A program made the translations under genes and the position numbers. From Chondrosia reniformis (Eukaryota > Porifera > Demospongiae > Chondrillida > Chondrillidae), in assembly GCA_947172415.1 (NCBI GenBank), contig OX359194.1, positions 6,888,401 through 6,952,400 of the forward strand: a DNA stretch of 64,000 bases, written 5' to 3'. A model generated the notes under the pieces. That model ran no database searches and was not told the DNA's origin. It was given only the letters and a program-made list of their open reading frames with translations. Each line of letters starts with the position of its first letter. Within the stretch, counting starts at the first letter, position 1. Positions 45,401-57,362 of this stretch are shown in pieces.

Positions 45401-48400
45401 TTTCTCTGTAGCTCAAACACCACTCCCTAAACCAGTAAATATAAGAATAACTCCTGGTACACGAAATGCTGGATTTCAAATTACCATGCCTAGTGGAGCT
45501 GATGGCAAGCAAGTCAGAGTCACAGCTATTCCTCAAGGAGATGGACTGAGCAATATTGAAAGCATAGCTACTATATTTGGCACACTTGCAGTTCTATCAA
45601 TGTCAGGACTTACTCCTGGTATTAATTATACTGCACGAGCGGTTGTGTTTGAAGGAGCCAATGAAGGACCTGCACTGGAGAAGACGTTCTCTACTAAGGG
45701 AGAAGGTTTGATTATTCCATCACTTGTATTAAGTTTACTTCAACAGCACTGTTACACCTACAGTATATGTATATGAACATTATACTGTGTATCACTATTG
45801 CATGCGCAGTATAGAATTCTATATTCCACATTCAGAGCTGCTTATTATCTTTATATTCAATTCCTTTGTAGTTCCTTCAGGCCCTGTGAGGGACATTCGG
45901 AGACCCACACTGACTTCCACAGCAGTTAGGCTAACTTGGAGTGAACCTTCAGCAAATCACATTAACTCACCAGGTGGGATTACACAATACTTTGTGGAAC
46001 TGAGGAATAAAGAAACTAGTAATAGATGCGGGGACACTGTTCACATGCAGCAAACAGTCTCACAAGACAGTAGAGTAGTGACCTTTAATAACCTAACCCC
46101 CTTCACTGAATACTGTATACGTATCTATCCGGAGAATTCCTTTGGCAGAGCCAGGGAAGCTAGTGTCAGGTCAGGAGATTACACATTCAGCACACAAGAA
46201 TCTGGTGAGTGTGTTTAGCACATTTGATCTATACTTACCTGTCTATACTTGAGAAGTAGAGTGTTTTAATAACCAGTTACATCTCACAGCTCCAGGTACC
46301 GCTCCAGTGTTTACAATCATTCAACCACAATTCAGAACAGCTAGTATTGCTTGGAGTAGACCTACACAACCAAACGGATTGCTCACTAATTATATACTAC
46401 AATACAAAGCCAGTGGATCCAGTTCATGGACTCCAGTCAACGTCAATGCAGCATCCAAGTACCAAACATTTTTATCTGGTACACTTCAGCAAGGCAACAG
46501 CTATGATATAAGGATAGCAGCAAAGAACAGTGCTGGTAGAGGACCTTTCAGTGGAGTGATCACATTTGTCATGTCCCCAGCAAGTGAGATGAATACATGT
46601 CTTTACAAGAAGACCAATAAATACTCATAATACATTCTTTCCTCAATGCAGTTGATAATTTTAAGGTATGTAGACTCAATGATTCCAGTGCAATAGTCAT
46701 TTGGAACATTGCAAGTGAACAGGCACACGGACTTGGTGGAGATCTGACTCATGTCGACATCAGATACAGTGGAGGAGACAACTATACGCGTAATGTTCGT
46801 GTGAAAAGTGGAGTAGAGAGAGCTGTGATAGGAGGACTAGATACAGAGAACCAGTATGAGGTTGAGCTAGCCAGTATTTGGAGTGAAGTTGCAATTACCA
46901 GTGAAACATCAGCTGAAATTTCCATTCCTTCAAGTAAATTGCCTTGCTAATGCACACTGCTCAAGTTTGTTATATACAACTCACATCTTTAATTCAGATA
47001 CTAACTGTGCTCCAGGCAGACCAAGGAATATACAGTTTAGTAATGTAGCCACCAAGTCCTTTGATGTCTCCTTTGATCCTCCCACCACTGCTAATGGTCG
47101 TATAGTACAGTATTCCATCACAGCGGTGTCCCAAGATGGTAGACTACCATACAGTAGAACTATACAAACAGGACCAGCTGCAAGACTAGGCACATTTGGG
47201 AATTTAGAAGAAGCAGTTATTTATGAAGTCACTATATCTGCTGAAAACCAGTTCACTTCAGGAGATAGCAACAGTGATGAAGTTACTACTAAACGAGATG
47301 GTAAGACTGACTTAAAACATTGCTTTGGTTAGGTGAGATAGAACTGATCTTGAACCTTTTTAGCAGGAGATGAAAGGAGATGTTTAAATTATCATGTGAA
47401 GATTCAACTTCTATAGACAATTAACACTTATCTAAAAATGTAAAATGTCTCCAAATCATAAATTTAACAATTTAGAATTATATATATAATTTACTGCAGT
47501 ACCAACTGGTCCAGTGAGAAATGTTCAGCTTACCAAGGAAGATGCTCGCACCATCAGAGTAACTTGGAGGGATCCACCTTATAAGCACCTCAACTCGCCC
47601 AAAGGTATCACTAGATACAGGGTCACAGCTAATATGGATACTTGCAATAATCGAGATAACAAGAAGAAAGTTAAAGAAAGAGAGGTATTCATAAGTGGAC
47701 TAACACCAGGCGCTACATACTGCATTAGAGTGAGTCCAGGAAATAGTGTTGGGTTTGCTAGACCAGCTACAGCCGCTGCAGCAGATCAGACAATTACACT
47801 GCCTCCAGTCCCAAGTAAGTACACTTTACTAGAAGTGTTAACCAATGAGACATTTGTGAGACATTTGTAAATATTTAGCTACGTTTCTCTTATGTGATGA
47901 GTGGGTAGGTAGGTACCATTATGATTATGAAATGAAAATCTATCACTTTCTATCGCAACAGCTGCTCCTGAGTTAGTTGGTGTAACTGCAACTTCTAATC
48001 ATGCTATTATTGTTTGGGAGCCAGTTGATGTAGAAGGGGAAGACCCTATCATTAACTATAACATTGCTGTCCAATCTGATGACACCAGCAGAATGGTGTA
48101 TAATCACTCAGCCTCCCTCCCAACATACTACAATATAACTGGTCTGGTTCCAAACAAGAGCTATAACATAACATTGAATGCCCAAACTAGACTGGGAATT
48201 GGATTTGATAGACTGATTGAAGTGAAAACATTTAAATGTAACAGTGCACTCATGTGACTATATATTGTCTAATTGCAAACACTTATATAGCTAAGTTTGT
48301 TTATTATAAAAATTGGGTTTGTTTGTATCAATTTACACTTCACTCTCATAACTCTATCCTTCCGGTTTGTGCCGCCCACACCATGCACCTTTTATTCTTT

Positions 48401-48989
48401 TGTTGTAGTTTTTTGTCCATCAAATCCCCTAGTTTATATGCTTGAGTTTTGTACTGCTTAATGATCTTTTTTGAGTTCATCTGTGTGTAAACGTCTCCTG
48501 ATCTTGAGTAATCTCAACACGATTACAAAAGGTTAGTTTGCAAATGTTGTTTACCTTCATTTTCTGTCTGTACAGGTCAACAGATCTATAGCTAGTAACT
48601 TGCATAATGTAATACGTAGGTTTGCAAATGTTTAAATCCCTAGTACATATCCACAAGATTCAGAAAGTCCTCATTTACTTCATACTTTATGTAGCTTCAC
48701 TGCAAACCTGTCCAAGTGACCACCTCCCAAAAATCAAAAGAGTGCCAGGCCATGGACTGCTGGTCAGATGGGTAACTGGACGTGCAAGTCGTTAGCCATA
48801 GTGTACACTCATTTGGCCACTGGAGATGGGAGAACCTATCCTTTGAGTCCAAAGAATCGGCATTTTTTTATTGGAAGGACACTTAGGATACTCGGAAAAG
48901 GACAGTATAGAGTGTGCATCTCACTGGTTGACTGCCCTGTACCAGCTGCTGAATGTGTTACTTGTAGAGAAGGAGTAGAAGTCACTTAG
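42469..48989 (+). CDS. Secreted seven-FN3 protein, last exon frame-disrupted
   Basis: Extracellular FN3 protein. Exons: 42469-42523, 45412-45705, 45872-46204, 46290-46583, 46652-46933, 46998-47300, 47500-47814, 47962-48237, then 48695 onward. Introns are phase 1. Exon 1 is a signal peptide (MSVFVCWIAVAIVFSSVA). Exons 2-8 are one FN3 each; exons 3 and 7 share VPSGPVRDI / VPTGPVRNV openings and a CIRI/CIRV core, so they are close paralogues, also of 51302-51628 in the next gene. The last exon codes LLVRW near 48769 as in the C-terminus of the gene at 3850-7890, but its frame stops at 48793-48795. A second frame continues to 48989 with GQYRVCISLVDCP and closely spaced cysteines, as expected for the rest of that domain. 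So there is a frameshift (natural or sequencing) near 48775-48795, or an unusual splice. Intron 1 (2.9 kb) hosts a Penelope-like element. Confidence 0.82.
43536..44092. mobile_element. Truncated Penelope-like retroelement with hammerhead-bearing inverted ends
   Basis: Flanked by a 13-bp direct repeat, ttctcattaggtg, at 43523-43535 and 44093-44105. Inverted repeats of about 95 bp (43537-43632 and about 43955-44050, near 88% identical by eye) lie at the ends, the right one followed by a 40-bp tail. The left arm on the minus strand has a hammerhead core (TTGG, CTGAGGA, A, GGTC-TACG-GACT, GAAA, TGTT, CCAA); the right arm on the + strand has a decayed one. Between them the + strand codes (to a stop near 43852) for a remnant with W-E-G-A-S-I-L-N-R-E-T, RRVIEAIYI and LDGGLILSDLWKPF, the signature of the C-terminal GIY-YIG endonuclease part of Penelope-like elements. 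The reverse transcriptase is gone, so the element is dead. Confidence 0.85.
44735..44830 (-). mobile_element. 'H' repeat fragment
   Basis: Matches the H-repeat 3' part on the minus strand (gcctatatagggaatta, gagagctttgaatgagg) and breaks off near the stem I region (gggccggacagacag). It lies in intron 1 of the FN3 gene. Confidence 0.6.
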
Positions 48990-49368
48990 AAAGTTCATTG
49001 TGGAGATTATCACCGCAAAACATGCATATCCTATGATTTACCAGACTCAATTATCTGGTAACATCTTCCATTAGTTATTAGTGTCATATTAGTTATTTCA
49101 ACTTTAAATTTCTATAGCTATATACACTTATTCTGTGTACTTGTAAATTGAAGGAAAGTGTTTCAGTTGTATGTATATGACCATTGAACTAAGTTTTGAA
49201 TCAAGTACGTATACATTGTTTTAAGATACAAGAGTAAGATAGGTACAGCTAAATCTATATATGATATGTCAATTCAGGAATATATAAAGATACTGTAAAT
49301 TTGTGGATTGATTATATAATGCAATTATAAGCAAAAATTCCATTTTACGAGGCATCATCTGGTTTGCT
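48990..49368. other. Intergenic gap between convergent FN3 genes
   Basis: AT-rich, about 380 bp between the end of the plus-strand FN3 gene and the stop of the minus-strand FN3 gene. No feature recognised beyond expected 3' untranslated regions. Confidence 0.5.
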
Positions 49369-52300
49369 TCAAATCTTCTCCTGATCACTCAAAGCTAATG
49401 TTTTAAGCCAATAGGTAGCAACTTCTCCATTTCCAAATTCACTTACAGCTTGCACATGGACAGTATAGGCAGTCTGGTTCTCCAGACCCTTCACAGTGAC
49501 ACTGGTGTCTGACAATTTTGAATCCTCATGAACAGTTTCTCCACTTTTAGAGTTAGCTACTGATACAATGTAGTGCTTTATATGTCCAAATTGGTTTGTT
49601 GGAGGTGTCCATTCCAGAGTAAAAGAAGTGGCATCAACATTAGCAGTCTTGATGTTATTTGGCATGTCTGGTATGCAATGTCTGCCTGCACAATTGTATA
49701 GTATGTGAGGTGAGCTGGGACAATGAATACTTTACATTCACTCAAGTTAGGAATACATACGTACAAAGTGGGTCATAATGTTTGGGTCATTGAAAGTCAT
49801 ACAGTACTGCCCAACAAAATCTTCAATATTTGATGTATTAATGAAAATTAAGATCTAGAGTCTGTTTGCCGTTGCTATGAAAAAGGAGCCATGATTGAGG
49901 TGTATTGTATGAAATTGTATACTGTACGTAGCTCAGTGCTCACTGATTTTAAATATTATGTTTTGGGGTACTTTCAATACTTTCCCATTTTCTCCCTTGA
50001 TAAAATTTCATGAGAATCGTGAGTATAATTACTTATATCTGGTTGTGTTGTATGTACAAACCTTTTGGATAATTACCAATTTGATGTCGTTCTGGTAGGA
50101 AGAAAATTGTAAAGTCCTTCTTCCACTCAATTGACACAAAGATGGGTCCTCTGGAAGCTGGTACATCTGGTACACTTGTCCAACCAACATCAACATTCTC
50201 CGATGCTAAAACAGTTCTTTTTAACAGCACATTGACTTTGCTGGCTATTACTCCATATTTACCACTCCCACCGTAAATCCACTTCGCCATCAACTTACCA
50301 GCTGGAGTGACACACATGCTTATATTTCTCACTGAGTACAGAATAAATATTTACAGTATGTATTATTATGTACATATTTATACATATATCCATGTACCTA
50401 TAATATATATAATGCATAATCATATTCCTTTGCTAAGTTGGCTCTTCAATCTATATATGCATATGACACACTTCCATCCAGGCTGAAACTAGTACATACA
50501 TGGATTAACAGAAGATCAAGATAAAGAAAAAGACAAAGACTCCCAGGATCACTGATGAAGGGTGGAATTCCCAGAAACGGCTGTCTGACCCAGTGGAGAA
50601 GAAGATGAAAGAAGGGAAAAGAAGGAAGAAAAGACTCCTGTATCTTCATCTAAAGCTCTCTTTAGGTTTAGTTCCCCTATAGGCTCTTTTTACAGAATAG
50701 GCATATAGCATGTAGAAAAATGGTATCTTAGATTTTTCATGCCTAGTAGATATACGTACATACGTACATTTATTATATGTAGCTATACATTGGTTATAGG
50801 TATAAATATCACACGCAGTAGGTTTAAATTAGGGGTGGATCTACGTAGGAATTTGACCTCGGTATGTGTGAAATACTTTATACATATTTGTACCTGGTGG
50901 TTTGTTTATAAAATGGTAGATCTTGGTGTAGGGTCCTCTTCCTGATTCATTCTCAATGGCTAGCCTAATTTCATATTCTCCCAGCTCTTTTGTGAAAACC
51001 TTTCTAACAGTTTTGGCATAAGAGTACCCAGGCTCGTAAATCTCCTCCCACTTCTCCTGATTCCTCAACCGATACTGAATAATGTACTGAATCTGGTTAC
51101 CGAATACATTCAAGGCTGGTTTCCAGGCAACCAAAACTGATTTAAAGTGAGGCTGAATGTGTCGTATTTCAGGGCTAGACTTAGGAACTAGATATACAGA
51201 AAAACTTTACTTTTTATACATAATAAATTGGGTCAATGTATATATTATATTGAATACACACACATATGTATGTATATACAATGGTATGTACACATATGCA
51301 CCTTCTGGATATGTACGGACAAATTGATCAGATCTCTGAATATCCTTTTTCAAAGCCCTTCCCTTGGCATTCACAGGATAAACTCTAACACAGTATCTTG
51401 TAAATGGTTCCAGTTTATTGAACTGAACTGAATACATCATCCCTTCAACACTTTCAAGGACCTCATCTAAGCATGCACCTCCCTCGCTTGCTTGATGCAG
51501 TTCAGCTACATAGCCTGACAATCCCATTATATGATTTACATGCATCCTCAATGGTTCTTTCCAGGTAAATTGAACATCCGTAGTTGACTTCGATTTCAGA
51601 TGGAAGAACCTTATGGGCCCAGATGGAACTATACACAAATGGAACTTAAATGCACAACATATACAGATGGAACTATATACAGAAATGATAGTGAAGTAGA
51701 TATAAAACTGAAATATTTCCATTCTCACTTTCTGGTGCCGTTTGAAAGTTGCCCATGGCAACTACTCCATTCTGTCCACCCTCAGTGACATACACTAACT
51801 TCACAGTGTAACTGTTGCCTGGATACAGACCTACTGCATTTACTGCATGACTAGAAATGTCCATGTCCATTTTAGTAATTGGAACATCAAATCGAGTGGG
51901 CAGGAATACCAGCTGATATTTACGGTTTTCAAGTTCATTGTTACCATGACTGCTAGGGTACTGTATCTGTGGTAACCGTATCACAACTCCTCTAGTTCCT
52001 TTCCCATAAGGATATATGTTATTCAATGGTTGTACTAAACATTAAGATATAGAGTATATTATGTAACATATGCATATATTGTTATTATAAATGTAACAAA
52101 AAGGTGTTTCAGCATAACGTTTTCCAGGGATTAATTGCAATGCGTTAAAATATTTTAAAGGCAAAAGTTATTTCACACTAAAGGACACACCTAGCTACAC
52201 CTAAATAACTGTCTAGTGAAAATATGCTTCCATCTACTTTTGTTCAACCCAGCATAAACCAATTACCCATCTCACAGGTGACTGGATCAGGCAGGCATCC

Positions 52301-54049
52301 TGTGAATGTTTAATTGTGATAGATCCATTATCTACTTCAAGTATGGCATCACCAGGGTGACAATACCTTATAATTGATTAGTCAAAAATCACATGCATAT
52401 TAATAAATTGTGATATTAATACTACAGCTAGGTTCTACAATTACCAAAGCATCTCTAAATTAGCTGATTTTGCTCTATAATCTGTCCATTCAGACACTAC
52501 GGCTAGCTACCTTATAGCATGGAGGTTTGAAAAGAGCTTCACATGTACATACCTACATACCTACATACATCTAGTAACTAACTGTTAAAGGGCTCTAGTT
52601 CTCTGTCATTCAGAGTGGTCTCTAAAGATGTTGTAGGAGCTTCATTGTTAGGAATGTTTTCATTGTGCTGATCTAGATCTGTATTGGGCAGGTCTACAGA
52701 TGTGATCAAGGAGGGTGTGGTTGGAGGAGAGAGCTCTGGATCTGCAGCACAACCTTGGGAAAGGGGGAGATAGTTGTATAAATAATCAAGTGATAATCAA
52801 ACCACTTGATCATCCTCAAACATCATAAAAAGAAAAGAAGTGACTGCTGGGAGATAAACCCAGGACAGCTCGTTATGACCACCAGAGCTCTGCCACTGAG
52901 CTACAATTTTGTCACAGCAGTGCTCCATTCACTTATCTTGTTGGATGCATATATTATAATACTATATGTACTATATGTACACATATATTTATCATATATA
53001 CTTACCTTGAAATGTAATGGCCAAGTTTCTCTTTGATCCAGCAAGGTTGCATGTGTAGATCTGGGCTAGCTTACACCGGTTGTCTCCTTTATAAAACCTT
53101 AGTTTTACAACATTGTGTATAGGTTTGCTGAACTTGTAAAAGCTTTTCTGGAGAATAGTGGAGACAGGTTCCCTATAATAAGTGGGCAATGTTTTTTCAT
53201 CGGAACCAGTCCAATAACCTGGATACGGACAAACACAGAAGCATGAAGATAATTGTATTCATAGCAAGGGATTGTGTAAGATGAGCTTACCTGTCCTTTC
53301 AGTTCTGATGTAATTGTTGCTACAGTAACAAACTACTATCTCCCTCTCCCTCGAATCCAAAGTCAATTCCGTAGCATCCTTTGAAATATTCTTAATAGGT
53401 TCTCGAGCTCCAATTAGTGAAAACACAATGTCACATTCCTCGTGGATTGGCAAGTCTGCTTGCATACAATGGAGCAGAGATTCAAATGTATGCAGTTCAT
53501 GCATGCAGCCATATACGTACAACTGAAATATTCTTATACATTCCTAAGGACCTGTAAGCAACATTCTATATATACTTCCAACACTGTATGTGTCTCCATC
53601 TAGTATAGACAGAGACCTTCTGTCTCCTATAGCATTCCTAAGTAACATATGTATATGTCGCAGCAAAGTTCATTCACTTTGATTTTTACATACAAATTGT
53701 GCCATACATGCACGGAGCTGGATCTACTGCTGCTCTGTATCTAGCAACTATATATATACATGCAGTCACTATAATAGATATATATTAATTTATAACAGCC
53801 AATCATATAATACTGAACAAACATACATAAAACTGAGTGCTCCTATAATAATTAATCCTAATTAGTATATAATTATTCTCATGCAGGACCCTGGCCCTGG
53901 AAGACCAGCTATAATAATAAGGCGCATTTTTCTGCTTATTTTCTTCTTATCTATATATATACATACATGCATATACCTATAGCGATTGTGCCAAGAGCTG
54001 ACAGAACCAATAGCGATGCTGTTAACGAGATCTTCTCCTTTTCGCCCAT
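49369..54049 (-). CDS. Secreted FN3 protein with N-terminal cysteine-rich domains
   Basis: Extracellular protein of 707 residues. Exons (minus order): 53977-54049, 53291-53455, 53006-53218, 52583-52741, 51729-52034, 51302-51628, 50894-51187, 50062-50331, 49369-49685; all joints phase 1, sum in frame. Exon 1 is a signal peptide (MGEKEKISLTASLLVLSALG; the ATG at 54049 is in frame, unlike the upstream ATG of another frame). Exons 2-3 encode cysteine-containing sequence (IVVCYCSNNYIRTER; NRCKLAQIYTCNLAG), perhaps an Ig-like or novel fold. Exon 4 is a low-complexity proline/threonine/asparagine linker. Exons 5-9 are FN3 or FN3-like; exon 6 (VPSGPIRFFHLK, RYCVRVYPVN) is a close paralogue of exons in the neighbouring gene at 42469-48989, pointing to inverted gene duplication. 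No membrane segment is visible. An H repeat lies in the 50332-50893 intron. Confidence 0.84.
50488..50740 (+). mobile_element. Full-length 'H' repeat with intact hammerhead core
   Basis: Plus-strand copy from agatcaagataaagaaaaag to ggcatatagcatgtag. Ribozyme part (50544-50592): GGATCA, CTGATGA, AGGGTGGAATTCCCA, GAAAC, GGCT, GTC, TGACCC. All core boxes are intact; stem I has one A-C mismatch. It is antisense to the host FN3 gene. Confidence 0.85.
52845..52910 (-). repeat. tRNA-like sequence, probable SINE head or tRNA pseudogene
   Basis: Minus strand: gtagctcagtggcagagc matches a tRNA D-arm and A box (GCTC/GAGC stem), followed by a CAT in the anticodon position and gggtttatctccc, a degenerate B box and T arm. 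The acceptor stem does not close, so a functional tRNA is unlikely. It lies in an intron of the FN3 gene. Confidence 0.5.
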
Positions 54050-54436
54050 TCCGCAATTTGTATACCTAGTACGGCGATGCTATTGGCTACTGCTCTCTAA
54101 CGCACGCGAACTACAATCCTGCGGTATGGACAGACACTGATACTTCGGAGTATATAGCGTCGAGCTAGGTATTCAAATAATGTCCGAGCGAGCTCCTATT
54201 TATGCTCCTACGAAGTGCGCAGGTGTACGTACGTCTACTATATCGATTGCATACCATCTTCATGCAGGGTTGCCACGTGCGCATAATGAATTGAAAGCTC
54301 TATAGGTATGGCGTTCGAATAGGATACAGCTTATATAAATTAATTAAAATAATTAAGACCTTGTATACATATTCTACAATAGTTATGTACAAAAGTTAGT
54401 GTACAAAATTAAAATATTGTTGAGTGGCATTACTCA
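54050..54436. other. Intergenic DNA between two minus-strand genes
   Basis: About 390 bp, the left part less AT-rich, which should contain the promoter of the FN3 gene starting at 54049 and the 3' end of the phosphatase gene. No discrete site was assigned. Confidence 0.5.
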
Positions 54437-56392
54437 TTACTTTATGTGAAACAGTGGACTCATTCCAATGACTGAACTGCTGACTCGAGAATAATAGAGA
54501 AACATAAAATAACCAATATCTTGGGGTACATTAACTGAAGGAACTAACACTTTATAAGTACAATTTTCTTTTTCGTTTGTTCTAGCCGGTGAATAGGTCC
54601 AATATAAGTAATCTTTTTGTATACTAGAGAAGCAACGTGGATAGAGCGCTATCCAATCCCAGGTGGATACCTGAGTATCTTTAACCACTTCAAAACAAAT
54701 TGCCGCATTTCTACCTCTTACCCATGAAGTAGGTTCAAAAATGACACTGGGAGGAGCACTGAGGTCTACCTGTAAGGTGAAATGGGCTGAGACAGCGCGA
54801 TGGTCACTCAATTTAGGCTCTTGACAAAGACAGTAACTCTGCTGGTGTAATCTATTGACCACAAAGGAGCTATCCATTTTACCAACCATCAGCCTTTTGG
54901 GTAGTGACCAGAGAATTCTGTCACACCAGGAGGGGACTCTCCCTTTGCTGGGATCTGTGTAGTTATCAGTTAAGGGCTCAAATTTGTATGACGGCTGGAA
55001 CTCGATCTCGCCCTCTAAATAGAGCATCAATTGAGATCCACTTGGAGAACCTTCTTTTTGATCAATTATAAGTTGGTCGTAAGCAAGTAATTCTTTATAC
55101 TGCTTCTCTTTGATTGCTTGAATAGCATCGTCATAAGTCACCCCTTCTAATCGAAAATTAAGATCACCAAATAGAAATACTGAATCATAGAGGTCAATTG
55201 CCTGGTTGTCAATACAGGGTTCACCAAAGATAAACTTAAGGTCCTGTAACCGTTTTTGGTTATTTTCTTCATGTGGGGGCAGATGACAGTTTACAAAACA
55301 CAAAGTGAAATCCCCTATATCTAATTTAATGATGGCTGCTCCCTTGTTACCAATCAGACCTCCCATCCCCGTCCGAACACTTCCCAGTTTCATCTTCCTG
55401 CAGTAGCAGAGAAGAGGCCTCTTTAAAAACAGCATGGTCAAGATACCCCAAGAGCCAGGAGCTATGGATACTCTGTTATGGTTTAGGAGCACAAAGTCCA
55501 TTTTGGAAAGCACTGTGGCAAATATATCACACAGCGGATCAAATCCAACGATGGCAGTAAAGGGCATTGGAGCTTCCTGAAGTCCTACAGCCACTATGTC
55601 TGAATCTGAGCATTGGTATTCAGCATTCTGTACAAACATAAAGAAATAGGGATGGAATAAGGATCGAATGATATGAGGGAGGAGGCATTGTATGACCATG
55701 TGCTTTGTACAGATAACACAACCAAAACATAGAACACTTTTCCTTTTTTCATATAGTTGAATATACAGAATTTTGTAACGATCTACATATGAATACAAAA
55801 TATGAACAATCACTAGAAGATATTATAATAAACCAGCTAGCCAATGTCTTATCTTGGGTGGGAATGATTATCCATATTTAGTTATACGGATAGCCTACAT
55901 ATTGCCTGTTTATGCAATTTGTATTCAACATCAAGAAATTAAGGTTTCTTGAGTGGAATGTGTTAATGCTAACAAGGACAATGCAACGACAGGCTAACAT
56001 AGTTTATATAGTCTATGCTAACAGTAACTGAGTTGATACAGAAGCGTCACTCGGAAACCGTAAGCATGGCTTCACATTCAACTTCTACGCATAGGTTCTT
56101 TCGGATCCATGCTGTTCTCCCAAGTAACTATGGCGGCGGCATAATAACGACCATACGTAGTGCGATGTTACAGTCTGACGTATTAACCATAGATTATTTA
56201 ACCAAAATATCTATGGTTAATATATACAGCTAATCAGTCGACGTTGTAAAAACATCAAGACACAAATCTTACACACACCTCAAAACAACTTTGAAGCAGC
56301 AGTTCTACATCTTTGGATGTAATTTCCTTGTTAGCTACGTTAAAGGTCACCACACAGAGCCTCAGTTCGCCGAAACACTTACTGGAAGCCAT
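54437..56392 (-). CDS. Inositol polyphosphate 5-phosphatase, INPP5K/SKIP type
   Basis: Removes the 5-phosphate from phosphoinositides such as PI(4,5)P2 and PI(3,4,5)P3 at membranes. Two exons: 56279-56392 and 54437-55627, joined in phase 0, 434 residues (human INPP5K is similar in length). Exon 1 starts MASSKCFGELRLCVVTFNVA, the first strand of the catalytic fold. Catalytic motifs follow: VGLQE (metal-binding Glu), NKGAAI, FVNCHLPPHEEN, GDLNFRL (about 192-198), PSWCDRILW (about 270-278) and SDHRAV (about 312-317). The C-terminal hundred residues (from about 330, IFEPTSW.., DWIALYP, DYLYWTYSP) form a SKICH domain, which places it with INPP5K/INPP5J. INPP5J-like proteins have long extra tails that are absent, so INPP5K is preferred. 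All key residues are present. Confidence 0.92.
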
Positions 56393-57362
56393 TTTTATTC
56401 CAGTATACTAGATACGGTACATCGGTTCTGTAGCTTGTATATATAGGAAATTTAATAATGGCCTATTGTTTGCCTTTAATATGTATAGTGTATCGATTTA
56501 ATAACACAAGAAGCCTTCGTTTCACTTTTTCTTTTCAAAATGCTTCAATATGGCGACCTTCGGGTTGAGACTTGGAGGAAGACCCAAATGTGTGAAAAGG
56601 AATTTTATAGACTTGACCTTATTTGCATAAAGTACGTAACTGCATCCAATACATATATAGACAGTACCATATAGTCGTCTTGTGGGCCAACTAAATTGCA
56701 TTCAAAACATACAAACCAAGAGTAATACAGTAGTGGGCATAATTACGTACTTCAGCAGCTGTTCTGATGAGAGAACAGCTGCTGTATACAAAAGGTTCAC
56801 TTTCAAGTGTGCTTGATAAACAGGTACCTATAGAGCAAGCACATATATGGATGGACCAAGGAAGAGTTTGGGGGGGGGGGGGTGGGGCAAAACCTGTTCC
56901 CAAAGTTTTAAACTTCACTACAGTGTATATGAAAACAAATATTGCACAAATAATCTAAAACACCATTTTCTTACATGCTACATCCATTCTACAGTAAAGA
57001 CCTATATAGGGAACTTAAGCTGGTGAGAGCTTTGGATGGGGGGATGCAGGAGGTCTTCTCTATATTCTTTGCTCCACTGGGCCAGACAGCTGTTTCTGTT
57101 TGTAAGCTCCACTAGCTGTACATGTATGAAATAAACCAATGACAAGATATCCTAGGATATGTAATGACCATATGTAGTGTCTTGTGAAATGTGAAACAGT
57201 CATTTCTGTTTTCCTAATATGAATCATCAACTCATGTTTTGAAACAGAAATATTTGTAATGGTACTACATTCCTGTTCTGTGCCAAGCATTGGTTGCCTT
57301 TAGTACTACTACTATGGAATAAGTTTTAATTTTTATCACTTTAGTAGCACACTTGGAAGAAG
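56393..57362. other. Divergent intergenic region with G tract and 'H' repeat fragment
   Basis: Lies between the phosphatase start (minus) and the membrane FN3 gene start (plus). Contains a run of G (56870-56887, one T) and a minus-strand H-repeat fragment at about 56958-57100 that stops inside the hammerhead (cagacagctgtttctg). No gene was recognised. Confidence 0.6.
56958..57100 (-). mobile_element. 'H' repeat fragment ending inside the hammerhead
   Basis: Matches the 3' part of the H repeat on the minus strand (cattttcttacatgctacat, gagagctttggatgg, ccactgggccagacagc) and breaks off just after the GAAAC box complement, so stem II and the CTGATGA box are missing. Confidence 0.7.

Larger units (their letters stand above)
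43395..45411. repeat. Duplicated segment within intron 1, including a decoy splice acceptor
   Basis: Sequence before exon 2 (about 45050-45411) has a diverged second copy at about 43395-43535 continued at 44095-44172. Shared pieces include cagaggtgtattca, ctgactaat and cttgcttgtatgcag. The upstream copy ends in the same gttgtttctctgtag acceptor (to 44172) but no exon follows. The Penelope-like element splits this upstream copy. Confidence 0.75.

Noticed and set aside
48775-48791. A 17-nt GT..AG segment whose removal restores frame in the last FN3-gene exon
   Set aside because: Far shorter than any plausible spliceosomal intron; a frameshift is the simpler reading.
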